Shown here one piece after another: positions 23,817 to 32,277 of a DNA stretch of 64,000 bases (its first letter is position 1; every line of letters begins with the position of its first letter). The position numbers were made by a program, and so were the translations under genes. Below the pieces are notes generated by a model that did not search any database, was not told the DNA's origin, and worked only from the letters and a program-made list of their open reading frames with translations. Source of the DNA: Luteococcus sp038433155 (GTDB lineage Bacteria > Actinomycetota > Actinomycetes > Propionibacteriales > Propionibacteriaceae). The stretch is from NCBI RefSeq assembly GCF_038433155.1, contig NZ_JBCDMW010000029.1, forward strand, positions 1-64,000, written 5' to 3'.

Positions 23817-25454
23817 ATGAAGCAGCTTCCCCGCCCCGGCCGGCTGGCCGTCGCCCTGCTCACCACCGCCAGTCTGCTCACGGCATGCAGCCCGAAGGTG
23901 CCCGGCTCCGGCCCGGGCCTGACCGAGCCGGCAAAGACCCTGGACATCGTCGCGGGCTCCGAGCAGCGCTCCGTCCTGGAGCAGGTGGTGGTGCCCTGGT
24001 GCACGGCCAAGGGTTACACCTGCAACTACACCCTGATGGGCTCGGTGGACCAGGCCCGGCTGCTGCAGTCCGGCGGGGGATCGCACGACGCCTTCTGGTT
24101 TGCCTCCAGCGTGTTCAGCCAGCTGGGCAACACCGGCTCCCAGCTGACCGACGTGAAGCCGATGTTCCTCACCCCGGTGGTCTACGCCGGCTTCAAGCCG
24201 GTGATGCAGCAGCTGGGGATGGTGGGCAAGGACGTCACCGCCGCCCAGATCATCTCGTCGGTGGAGAGCAAGAAGGTCAAGGTCTGGGCCACCAACCCCA
24301 CCCAGTCCAATTCCGGCGCCACCACGCTGTTCAGCTTTCTGAACCACTTCGCCGGCAACCCGGCGGGCCAGGCGCTGACCGCCCAGCAGCTGAAGAGCCC
24401 CACCGTGGTCAAGGGGATGCAGACCTTCATCCAGTCCATCGAGCGCACCCCACCGTCCACCGGCACCATGATGGATGACTGCCTGGCCCAGCCCGACGCC
24501 TGTCAGACCATGTTCACCTATGAAGACCTGGTGATCGAGAAGAACCAGGAGCTGGTGGCGCAGGGCAAGCAACCCCTCTACGTCGCCTACCCGCGCGGCG
24601 CGATGGCCATCTCCGACGCCCCGCTCGGTTTCGCCAAGCGAGGTCAGGAGCAGCAGGACGCCAAGCACGCCATCTTCACCGAGCTGCAGCAGTACCTGCT
24701 CACCGACGCCGAGGCCACCAAGAAGATCCAGGGCCTGGGCCGCCGCCCCGCCGGTGGCGTCGGCTTGAGCCTGCCCAATGCCGACCCCAAGGTCTTCAAC
24801 CCGGACTGGGGGATCAAGGCGAACCTGAAGGACCGGGGCGTCACCTTCCCCGCCGCGCCGGTGATCCAGCAGGCGCTGGACGCCTACCACACCACCTTCC
24901 GCAAGCCCGTCCACCTGTTCTACTGCCTGGACGCGTCGGGTTCGATGGACGGCAATGGGGGCTGGGATGGGGTCAAGGAGGCTGCCGGGGCGCTGTTCGA
25001 CCCGGAGCAGACCCGCCGCAACCTGTTGCAGACCGCCGCCAATGACGTCACCCAGGTGGCCATCTTCAACGGCGCGGTGGCGGCTGGGCCGTGGCGGGTG
25101 GACGGCAATGCCGACGCCGACCTGAAGAACCTGCAGTCCCAGGTGACCGGGCACAATCCCGGCGGTGGCACCAACATGTACTCCTGCCTCAGCCGGGCCG
25201 CCGACGAGCTGGCCGCCACCGACGCCAAGTACAAGAAGCTGGTGGTGGTGATGTCCGACGGCCAGTCCGAGAACAGTCAGCATGACCAGGCCATGGCCCG
25301 GATCAAGGCCAGCGGGGCCCCGGTGGTGACCATCGCCTTCGGCCAGGATGCCGACCCCGGCCAGCTGCAGGAGGTGGCCACCAGCACCAATGGAGCCTTC
25401 GTGCAGAAGGACGACATGGTGGCGGCGCTGCGCGAAGCCGCGGGGTACCGGTGA
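23817..25454 (+). CDS. Lipoprotein with substrate-binding-protein and von Willebrand A domains
   Basis: Protein of 545 residues. A lipobox (ASLLTACS) indicates membrane anchoring outside the cell. Residues about 30-330 resemble a type-2 periplasmic binding protein (LDIVAGSEQRSVLE..., WATNPTQSNSGATTL). Residues about 365-545 are a von Willebrand A domain with an intact MIDAS: DASGSMDG near residue 374, the threonine in GGGTNMY and the aspartate in VMSDGQSE. It is the first gene of a four-gene cassette with XpaC-like and TelA-like proteins. The start at 23796 (GTG) is an alternative. No ABC permease is encoded nearby, so solute import is doubtful. Confidence 0.8.
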   Translation: MKQLPRPGRLAVALLTTASLLTACSPKVPGSGPGLTEPAKTLDIVAGSEQRSVLEQVVVPWCTAKGYTCNYTLMGSVDQARLLQSGGGSHDAFWFASSVFSQLGNTGSQLTDVKPMFLTPVVYAGFKPVMQQLGMVGKDVTAAQIISSVESKKVKVWATNPTQSNSGATTLFSFLNHFAGNPAGQALTAQQLKSPTVVKGMQTFIQSIERTPPSTGTMMDDCLAQPDACQTMFTYEDLVIEKNQELVAQGKQPLYVAYPRGAMAISDAPLGFAKRGQEQQDAKHAIFTELQQYLLTDAEATKKIQGLGRRPAGGVGLSLPNADPKVFNPDWGIKANLKDRGVTFPAAPVIQQALDAYHTTFRKPVHLFYCLDASGSMDGNGGWDGVKEAAGALFDPEQTRRNLLQTAANDVTQVAIFNGAVAAGPWRVDGNADADLKNLQSQVTGHNPGGGTNMYSCLSRAADELAATDAKYKKLVVVMSDGQSENSQHDQAMARIKASGAPVVTIAFGQDADPGQLQEVATSTNGAFVQKDDMVAALREAAGYR

Positions 25455-25464
25455 CGGGAGCGCG

Positions 25465-26091
25465 GTGAAGAAGCATTCGACCCTGGTGGCGCTGGGGATG
25501 GCGGCCGTCGTCTTCCTGGCGATGTTCGCGCTCCTGGCCGACGCCACCGACGCGATCCGGTTGCTGGGCCCGGCCGTGCTGGCGGTGATGGCGGCCGGCG
25601 GCACCAAACTGATGTTGCTGCGCTCGGCGGCCGAGATCACCGACGAGGCCTACCGGGACGACGCCCGGGGCCAGCTGGAGGCCTGCGAGGACCTGGTGGA
25701 GCGGATCCGGCAGCACGCTCGGCAGGTGCAGTCCCGCAGCCTGCGCAATGAGGTGGAGCGGATGGCCCAGGTGGTGCCGGAACTGCTGCGACGGGTGCAA
25801 CGCACCTCCCCGACCTCGCTGTACTCGTCGTCCAGCCAGTTGCGCGGCCACTTGGAATCCCTGGACGGGGTGGTCAGCACCTTTGCCGACATCGAGCGCA
25901 ACCCGGCCTTCTATGACCAACCGGAGGCGCAGCTGGTGGCCGGTGAGCAGGCGGTGCGCCGCTTCGTGGAGTTCGCCACCGACAACATCAAGCTGGTCAA
26001 CCAGGGGGACCTGGCCGCCTACCAGGCCAACCTGGAGACCGTCGCCCCACCCAAGATGCCCACTCTCGAGATCCCCAAGGAACAGCCGTGA
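25465..26091 (+). CDS. XpaC-like membrane protein
   Basis: Protein of 208 residues. Two N-terminal membrane helices (residues about 6-25 and 30-50) precede a helical cytosolic part (QLEACEDLVERIRQHARQVQ..., RRFVEFATDNIKLVNQ). This pattern matches the XpaC / 5-bromo-4-chloroindolyl phosphate hydrolysis family, which commonly neighbours TelA genes. That name comes from a reporter assay and does not define a natural function. The GTG start follows GGGAG. The stop overlaps the next start (GTGA). Confidence 0.7.
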   Translation: MKKHSTLVALGMAAVVFLAMFALLADATDAIRLLGPAVLAVMAAGGTKLMLLRSAAEITDEAYRDDARGQLEACEDLVERIRQHARQVQSRSLRNEVERMAQVVPELLRRVQRTSPTSLYSSSSQLRGHLESLDGVVSTFADIERNPAFYDQPEAQLVAGEQAVRRFVEFATDNIKLVNQGDLAAYQANLETVAPPKMPTLEIPKEQP

Positions 26092-27233
26092 AGAAGAACT
26101 CCTCCTTCGTCGTCGGGCTGGCCATCCTGCTGGCCGTGCTGCTGGGTGGTGGCGGGCTCTACCTGTACACCCAACGCACCCCCGGCGCCCAGAAGCCGCT
26201 CAACCAGCAGCCGGTGAGGATCAGCTGCGCGGGCGGCTCGGAGAAGTCCGAGCTGATGGCCGATCCAGACGTCAAGAAGCTGATGCAGGACAAGTACGGC
26301 CTGGCCGTGGACTACGCGTCGATGGGCTCCTACAAGCAGGTGATGCTGACCACCGAGCAGATCAAGGCCAAGGGTTATGAGTGTCTGTGGCCCTCCAGCG
26401 CATCGGCCCGCAGCGTCTTCGAGGCCAAGCACGGCAGCGACTTCCCCGGCTATCGGGCGGCCACCGTCCTGCAGTCACCGGAGGTGATCTACTCCGGGCC
26501 CAGCGCCACCGAGGCGCTGAAGCGGGCCAAGCTGGTCACCACCAATGGGGCCGTCAACAGCCTGGACATCAAGGGGGTGCTGCTCAACCAGATACTGGCC
26601 AATGGCACCTGGCAGAAGCTGAAGGCCGGCGACCTGACCGGGCCGGTGCGGATCGGCAGCACCGACGCCCGGACCTCCAATTCCGGCTTCACCCTGGCCC
26701 AGCTGGAGCTGACGGTGATGGCCACCCAGGACCTGTCCACCCCGCCCACCCTGGCCCAGGCCAGAAAAGCGCTGCCCACGCTGCGCCAGGTCTACGAGAC
26801 CTCCGGCCTACAGGCCGCCAGCTCCGACGACGGCTTTAGGCAGTGGCTGCTGCAGGGCGGTGAGTATTCGGCCCCGCTCTATGCCGGCTACGAGAACCAG
26901 GTGATCCAGCACTGGATCAAGAACGGCCGTCCCGATGGCCTGATGAAGGAGATCACCATGCTCTACCCGAACCCGACCATCTACGCCGACCATCCGGTGC
27001 TGGCGCTGGAGGGTGACGGCGGCCGGCTGATCGAGGCCATGCAGGACCCGGAGATCCAGAAGATCGCCTGGGAACGCTACGGCTTCCGCTCCGGCACCAG
27101 CGCCGGCATCAATGACGTCAAGACCTTCGACAAGCTGCCGCTGCAGGCCCGGGTGCGCACCATCCCGGCCCCCAATGCCGACGTCACCTTGGCCATGCTG
27201 GCCTGCCTGGAGAGCGAGAAGAACTGCGCCTGA
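26088..27233 (+). CDS. Membrane-anchored substrate-binding-like protein
   Basis: Protein of 381 residues. One N-terminal helix (FVVGLAILLAVLLGGGGLYLY) lacks a lipobox cysteine, so it is probably anchored with the rest outside. The body resembles the binding-protein half of the first cassette gene (ISCAGGSEKSELM..., GSTDARTSNSGFTLAQL; compare NPTQSNSGATTLF). It has no VWA domain. Translation is coupled to the XpaC-like gene by GTGA overlap, and AAGGAA lies upstream. Confidence 0.72.
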   Translation: MKKNSSFVVGLAILLAVLLGGGGLYLYTQRTPGAQKPLNQQPVRISCAGGSEKSELMADPDVKKLMQDKYGLAVDYASMGSYKQVMLTTEQIKAKGYECLWPSSASARSVFEAKHGSDFPGYRAATVLQSPEVIYSGPSATEALKRAKLVTTNGAVNSLDIKGVLLNQILANGTWQKLKAGDLTGPVRIGSTDARTSNSGFTLAQLELTVMATQDLSTPPTLAQARKALPTLRQVYETSGLQAASSDDGFRQWLLQGGEYSAPLYAGYENQVIQHWIKNGRPDGLMKEITMLYPNPTIYADHPVLALEGDGGRLIEAMQDPEIQKIAWERYGFRSGTSAGINDVKTFDKLPLQARVRTIPAPNADVTLAMLACLESEKNCA

Positions 27234-27243
27234 CCGAACCACT

Positions 27244-27327
27244 CCACGACGGCCGAGCGTGCCGAGGCCGGTGGAAGACCAACCCTCTGAACCCACAGTG
27301 ACCACGGTGGCCGAGCGTGTCGAGGCC
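27244..27327 (+). repeat. Two copies of a 26-base dispersed intergenic repeat
   Basis: CCACGACGGCCGAGCGTGCC... (27244-27269) and CCACGGTGGCCGAGCGTGTC... (27302-27327) differ at three positions. A third copy is at 35228-35253 and a relative in opposite orientation is at 54108-54132. The family fits the pattern GGTGGCYGAGCNTGTCGARG. Confidence 0.6.
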
Positions 27328-27341
27328 CAAGAGAGGCAACC

Positions 27342-28685
27342 ATGTCCGAGATGAGCATTGACTTCGGCGCCATCACCGGCGCCCCCACCCAGCCGGCCGG
27401 CCCCGCGGAGAGTGGCGTCGCCCAGCTGGCCCAGCAGGCGGCCCAGAGCGGATCCGCCATCACCAACCTGGCGCCCGGCAGTCAGTCCGGCGGCCTGTCC
27501 TGTCTGGCCATGCTGAGCCCGGCGCAGCAGGAGCAGGCCCGGGCCGTCGCCACCCAGCAGCTGCCGGCGATGCTGGCCGACACCCAGAAGCTGGCCACCT
27601 TCGGTGACCAGGCGCTCACCGCCGTGAACTCCCAGGTCAACCGGATCTTCCAGGAGGTCGGGCCGGTGCAGATCCCGGAGCTGACCACGATCATGCACCA
27701 GATCAATGACCGGATGCGGGAGTTCCGGCGGCACTACGACCCGGCCGATCCGCGGGTGCGGGAGACCTTTGATCGGTTCATCGATGCCGTGCACGGCATC
27801 TTCAAGCGCGGCCGGGACCTGGTGGAGATGCTCTTCGAGGAGGCCCGTTCGGTGGAGCAGCAGCTTGACCGGATTGCCGGCCAGCTCTCCGAGAAGCAGA
27901 TGCAGCTCAAGCGCAATGTGGTGCTGTGCGACGAGCTGTACAAGGCCAACGAGGCATCGATCAGCCAGCTGGTGGGGGTGATCGCCGTGATGGAGGCGGT
28001 GCTGGAGCAGGCCCACCAGCAGGCCGACGCGATCGTCGTCGACCCCAACGCCGCGGACAGCCGGGAGAAGCAGGAGGAGCGCGCCCGGATCACCGAGTTC
28101 ATCATGGCCTTGCAGACCCGGATCAACGAGTTCCAGCAGCGGCTGTTCGTGGCCTGGTCCACCAGCCCGCAGATCCGTAACATCCGCACCCTGCACTACG
28201 GCCTGGGCCAGCGGTTGGCGCTGCTGGTCAACCTCACCATCCCGACGATGAAGCTGACCATCGCCCAGTGGGGGCTGCTGTTGCAGGCCCAGCAGGCGGC
28301 GGGGCTGCAGCAGGCCGTCGCGGACGGGGCCAATGAGGTGCTGGGAGCCTATGCCAGCGCGTCCGGCCGAGCCATCCCGGAGATCGCCCGGCAGATGCAG
28401 ACCCCCACCCTGCGGCCCGAGACCATCTTGGAGGTCGCCGCATCACTGGACAGCCAGGCCACTGGGATCGAGGAGGCGGTGCGCTACGGCGAGCAGGCCC
28501 GCCAGCAGGTGGTCGGCTCCATCGTGACCGCCCAGCAGGCGATGCTGGCCAGCTCCGACCGGCTGGACAAGGCGGTCAGTGAGCTGGTCAGCAAGAGCCA
28601 GCAGACCGTCGAGCTGCCGACCGGCCCCGAGTTGCCGCAGGCCGTGCTGGAGCAGGCACCGAAGCTGGCCACCCCGGCTTCCTGA
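27342..28685 (+). CDS. TelA-family (toxic anion resistance) protein
   Basis: Soluble, almost wholly helical protein of 447 residues of the TelA/KlaA family. Recognised stretches are LAMLSPAQQEQA, ELTTIMHQINDRMREFRRHY and FKRGRDLVEMLFEEARSVEQQLDRI. TelA proteins are linked to tellurite resistance and Ter-type stress systems. Their molecular role is not settled. It closes the cassette and probably works with the membrane XpaC-like protein and the two exposed binding proteins. The start has GAGAGG upstream. Confidence 0.83.
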   Translation: MSEMSIDFGAITGAPTQPAGPAESGVAQLAQQAAQSGSAITNLAPGSQSGGLSCLAMLSPAQQEQARAVATQQLPAMLADTQKLATFGDQALTAVNSQVNRIFQEVGPVQIPELTTIMHQINDRMREFRRHYDPADPRVRETFDRFIDAVHGIFKRGRDLVEMLFEEARSVEQQLDRIAGQLSEKQMQLKRNVVLCDELYKANEASISQLVGVIAVMEAVLEQAHQQADAIVVDPNAADSREKQEERARITEFIMALQTRINEFQQRLFVAWSTSPQIRNIRTLHYGLGQRLALLVNLTIPTMKLTIAQWGLLLQAQQAAGLQQAVADGANEVLGAYASASGRAIPEIARQMQTPTLRPETILEVAASLDSQATGIEEAVRYGEQARQQVVGSIVTAQQAMLASSDRLDKAVSELVSKSQQTVELPTGPELPQAVLEQAPKLATPAS

Positions 28686-28709
28686 GACTGTCCGGCTTGG
28701 GTGGCGCAC

Positions 28710-28715
28710 TAGGAT
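28710..28715 (+). promoter_or_regulatory. -10 box of a leaderless sirtuin gene
   Basis: TAGGAT ends 7 bases before the GTG at 28723. Confidence 0.5.
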
Positions 28716-28722
28716 TCCCCGG

Positions 28723-29607
28723 GTGAACAGCCTGGTCAACGTCCGTCGCGCCACCCGCGCCTGGGAGCCGACGACCATCCTGCGCGGCACCGTCCAGGAC
28801 GCGCGGGAACTGCTGGAGGAGCTGGACCGGGTGGTGGTGCTGACCGGTGCCGGGATCTCCACCGATTCCGGGGTGCCGGACTACCGCGGCCCGTCCGCGC
28901 AGCGCGCCACCCCGATGCTGTACTCCGAGTTCGTCTCCGACGAGGCCAATCGACGGCGCTACTGGGCCCGCAACTACCAGGGCTGGGCCCAGCTGGGCCG
29001 GGCCGAGCCCAACCCCGGCCACCGGGCGCTGGCGGCGTGGGAGCGGGGCGCGGGACCCACCCGGCTGACCGGCCTGATCACCCAGAATGTCGACGGGCTG
29101 CACGAGGCGGCCGGGTCGGTCCGCCTGGTCACGCTGCATGGTCGCTCGGCCGACGTGGTCTGCCTGGATTGCCGTCGGGTGAGCCGCCGGGCGGACCTGC
29201 AGCCGCGGTTGGCGCAGTTGAATCCGGGGGTCCAGCCCCGCGCGGATCTGGGACATGCCGAGCTGCGGCCGGATGCCGACGCGGTGGTGGACGACTGGCA
29301 GGACTTCGTCGTCCCGCCCTGCGAGGACTGTGGGGGAGTGCTCAAGCCCGACGTCGTCTTCTTCGGCGAGCCGGTGCCCCGGGATCGGGTGGAGCAAGCC
29401 TTCGCCTGGTGCGAGGAGGCCGACGCGCTGCTGGTGGCGGGTAGTTCCCTGACGGTGATGAGCGGGTTGCGCTTCGCCCGTCGGATGCACCGCGACGGCA
29501 AGCCCGTGCTGGTGGTGAACCGGGGCGCCACCCGGGCCGACGAGCTGGCCACCATCCGGCTGGACGCGGGAACCAGCGCCGTCCTGCCCGCACTTCTGCG
29601 GGGTTGA
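28723..29607 (+). CDS. Sir2-family NAD-dependent protein deacylase
   Basis: Sirtuin of 294 residues that removes acyl groups from lysines using NAD, probably tuning acyl-CoA enzymes. NAD-binding motifs are GAGISTDSGVPDYRG and TQNVDGLH. The catalytic histidine is in LVTLHGRS. The zinc cysteines are in VCLDCRR and PCEDCGG, followed by KPDVVFFGE. The insertion after the first motif (FVSDEANRRRYWARNYQGW) resembles the SIRT4-like class. It has its own leaderless promoter, so it is not necessarily part of the TelA cassette. Confidence 0.92.
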   Translation: MNSLVNVRRATRAWEPTTILRGTVQDARELLEELDRVVVLTGAGISTDSGVPDYRGPSAQRATPMLYSEFVSDEANRRRYWARNYQGWAQLGRAEPNPGHRALAAWERGAGPTRLTGLITQNVDGLHEAAGSVRLVTLHGRSADVVCLDCRRVSRRADLQPRLAQLNPGVQPRADLGHAELRPDADAVVDDWQDFVVPPCEDCGGVLKPDVVFFGEPVPRDRVEQAFAWCEEADALLVAGSSLTVMSGLRFARRMHRDGKPVLVVNRGATRADELATIRLDAGTSAVLPALLRG

Positions 29608-29930
29608 CCGGCCCGGGTGGTGATGCTCTCGGGAACCAGACGGGTTTGCCGGGCTGTTCCGGACGGCGGTGAATGCGCCGTATCACGGCCTGGCCCGGGA
29701 CCCGATCAGAGGTCTGCGGTGGCACGGCACACGCGCGCTGAGACCAAACTGAGGATTGGTTGAAGCGGGGAACCCCCCGGGGGGACCCCGAGGCGGCCCG
29801 GAGGCGTTTCGGCGTTGGGTTTCTCTCATTCGGACCAGGCGGTCAGATTGGCCAGTGGACACGCCAACGGCAAGCCCCGTTACGCCTGTCCAGGGCCTGG
29901 GGTGTCTGGGTCACATGACTGGGTCGAATT

Positions 29931-29948
29931 CCTTGGATCAATCCAAGG
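29931..29948. promoter_or_regulatory. 18-base palindrome upstream of the surface-protein promoter
   Basis: CCTTGGAT-CA-ATCCAAGG has perfect 8-base arms. It lies about 50 bases upstream of the -35 box, a position suited to a dimeric activator. Confidence 0.45.
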
Positions 29949-29997
29949 CGATGAATTTCAACCACGTGGACCGGGATTTGGACAACTTTCGCGGGGA

Positions 29998-30026
29998 TTG
30001 GCGGGCGACCCTGCCACTGCTATGTT
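29998..30026 (+). promoter_or_regulatory. Promoter of the surface-protein gene
   Basis: TTGGCG, 17 bases, then TATGTT. This is one of the best sigma-70-like matches in the window and gives a leader of about 90 bases. Confidence 0.6.
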
Positions 30027-30122
30027 CAGCATCAGAGTCATCCGGGAATTACCCGTCCCGAATGTCTCACGACCAACTGTTCAGCGGAGGCTGCCCACAG
30101 CCTCGCAAGAAGGAGTTACACA

Positions 30123-32018
30123 ATGGGTTCCAAGTCCCTGACCCGGCTCGGCGTCCTGGCTGCCGCCTCTGGCGTCGTCATGACCCTCGCCCCCGGTTCG
30201 GCCCTGGCTGCCGCCCCGCAGCCGATCGACAACGGCTCCAAGCCGATCGTCCCCTTCTCCAGCGGCGCCTACCGGATCTCCGGCCTGGATCGCCAGGAGG
30301 TCTCGGTGAACGCCGCCAAGGTCGCGCTGGCCGACGGCAAGGCCGACGGCAAGACCTTCGTGATCGCCTCCGGCTACGTGTGGCCCGACGCCGTGTCGGT
30401 CACCCCGCTGTCCGGCTGCATGAAGGCCCCGGTGCTGCTGAGCCGCGCCAATGGCCTGGGCAAGCCGGTCGCCGACTTCCTGAAGACCAAGAAGGGCACC
30501 GTCACCCGCGTTGTCATCTCCGGTGGCGAGGGCACCGTCAGCCCGGCCGTCGAGGCTCAGCTGAAGTCCCTCCTGGGCAACATCAAGATCGAGCGCAACG
30601 GTGGCGAGAACCGTCAGGCCGTGGCCTACAACAACGCCGCCGAGGCCGCTGCCTGCCAGCTGGGCAGCAACTCGGTCAGCAATGCTCACGACGCCCTGCA
30701 GGCCCTGAAGGAGCGCGAGGCTGCCTACCAGTCCGCCCTGGCTGCCTACAACGCCGCTCGCGACGCCTACGACGCCGCCAAGAAGGCCGACGACGCCGCG
30801 CAGGCTCAGGTTGACGCCCTCGTCGACCAGCTGAATGCCAAGGCCATGGAGCTGGTCAGCGTTCCCGCCGCCACCCAGAAGGCCTACGACGACGCGGTTG
30901 CCGCCCGTCAGGCCTCCGAGGAGCAGCTGAACAAGTTCGTCGCCGCCGCCCAGGTGATCAACGGTCTGGCCACCACCGACGTGACCACCACCGAGCTGCA
31001 GTCCACCATGACCGAGTACCTGGCCACCGCCGGTGCCAAGGCCCCGGCCGTCCAGGCCGCCATGACCGTGCTGGGTATCCAGGGCAGCAACACCATCCAG
31101 GACGCCATCGGCATCGCCAACACCAAGGTTGACGCCGGCGTGGCCGACGTGAACTCCAAGACCGAGGCCGTCTCCCAGGCTGCCCTGGCCCTGCAGAAGG
31201 CCGCCACCGCCACGGCGCAGAACGCCGCCGTTGCCAAGGAAATGGCTGCGATCCAGGACAAGCTGAACGCCGCCCGTGCCAAGAAGGCCGCCACCGCGGC
31301 CGCCCTGGCCAAGGCCCAGGCCAAGCTGACCGCCGCCACCACCGCCCTGGCCGATGCCCTGGCCAACCGCCCCACCCCGGGCCAGATCGCTGACGCGGTC
31401 AAGGCTCTGGACAAGGCTCGCGACGAGGCCGTCAAGGCCGCTGGCAAGCAGGGTGCCGCCCCGGCCTTCCTGGCCACCGGCCGCATCTACACCGACGCGC
31501 TGACCACCGGCCCGGCCGCGGTCAACGTCAAGGGTGTCGTGCTGCTGACCGGTGAGGCCAGCAGCAAGGGTGACCAGCTGGGCACCTGGGCCACCCGCTG
31601 GAAGACCAACTACTCCGCCGGCGCCCAGCTGGTGGGTCAGGTTGTCAACGGCCAGTACGTGGCCGTTGGTGGCGACGCCATCAAGGCGGCTGGCAAGGAC
31701 TACATGTACCAGGTGCCCGGCGCCGACCGCTACGAGGTCTCCGTCAACCTGGCCAAGAAGTTCTTCAAGGGCCCGGTCTACCCGTCGGTTGCCTCCGGCC
31801 AGATCTACGCGGACGCCATCACCGGTGGCGCCTTCTCCGGTCTGTACGCCAACCCGCTGGTGCTGACCAAGGCCAGCAGCCTGCCGCTGACGGTGGACAA
31901 CTACCTGCGCAACAGCAATGAGCTGTCGCAGCCGTCCGGCGCCGTGGTCATCGGTGGTCCCTCCACCGTCACCGCTGCCGCGATGGCCCAGATCCAGGCC
32001 GCCATCTCCGCGAAGTGA
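30123..32018 (+). CDS. Secreted surface protein with cell-wall-binding repeats split by a coiled coil
   Basis: Exported protein of 631 residues. The signal peptide ends near ALA (residue 29). Residues about 48-175 and 455-630 resemble cell-wall-binding repeat 2 (CWB2) modules: YRISGLDRQEVSVNAAKVA, VVISGGEGTVSPAVE, then YQVPGADRYEVSVNLAK and AVVIGGPSTVTAAAM. Between them, about 180-450 is Ala/Lys/Gln-rich helix that should form a long coiled coil. The strong promoter, good AAGGAG and very uniform codon use suggest an abundant S-layer-like protein. There is no LPXTG or SLH motif. Exact ligand and role are unknown. Confidence 0.8.
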   Translation: MGSKSLTRLGVLAAASGVVMTLAPGSALAAAPQPIDNGSKPIVPFSSGAYRISGLDRQEVSVNAAKVALADGKADGKTFVIASGYVWPDAVSVTPLSGCMKAPVLLSRANGLGKPVADFLKTKKGTVTRVVISGGEGTVSPAVEAQLKSLLGNIKIERNGGENRQAVAYNNAAEAAACQLGSNSVSNAHDALQALKEREAAYQSALAAYNAARDAYDAAKKADDAAQAQVDALVDQLNAKAMELVSVPAATQKAYDDAVAARQASEEQLNKFVAAAQVINGLATTDVTTTELQSTMTEYLATAGAKAPAVQAAMTVLGIQGSNTIQDAIGIANTKVDAGVADVNSKTEAVSQAALALQKAATATAQNAAVAKEMAAIQDKLNAARAKKAATAAALAKAQAKLTAATTALADALANRPTPGQIADAVKALDKARDEAVKAAGKQGAAPAFLATGRIYTDALTTGPAAVNVKGVVLLTGEASSKGDQLGTWATRWKTNYSAGAQLVGQVVNGQYVAVGGDAIKAAGKDYMYQVPGADRYEVSVNLAKKFFKGPVYPSVASGQIYADAITGGAFSGLYANPLVLTKASSLPLTVDNYLRNSNELSQPSGAVVIGGPSTVTAAAMAQIQAAISAK

Positions 32019-32067
32019 TCTAGCACTTCCATGGGGCTCGTCCTCATGGTTGGCTGAACAGTCCGGG

Positions 32068-32095
32068 GCCCCGTCTCCCACCCGGGAGGCGGGGC
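32068..32095 (+). terminator. Terminator-like hairpin after the surface-protein gene
   Basis: GCCCCGTCTCCC pairs with GGGAGGCGGGGC (one T-G wobble) around a 4-base loop, 50 bases past the stop. Only a short T-rich stretch follows. Confidence 0.65.
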
Positions 32096-32277
32096 TTCGG
32101 CCTGTTCTGGGCAGTTTTGTGCATCATTGGGGAGGCGCGATGGACACCTGACTGGGACGAATTCCTGGTGACATTGTGGTGAACCACTGACGTGAGTATT
32201 TCCACTCAGGAAATTGCGTGGGAATGGCCGCCGATTTACCGGAGAATGGCGCCACTGTATGTGGGATTCAGTGACTT

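Larger units (their letters stand above)
29608..30122 (+). other. Long intergenic leader of the surface-protein gene
   Basis: These 515 bases contain no convincing gene. They hold a GC-palindrome CCCCCCGGGGGG near 29769, the palindrome at 29931-29948, a good promoter at 29998-30026 and a leader of about 90 bases ending in AAGGAG before the ATG at 30123. Confidence 0.6.
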
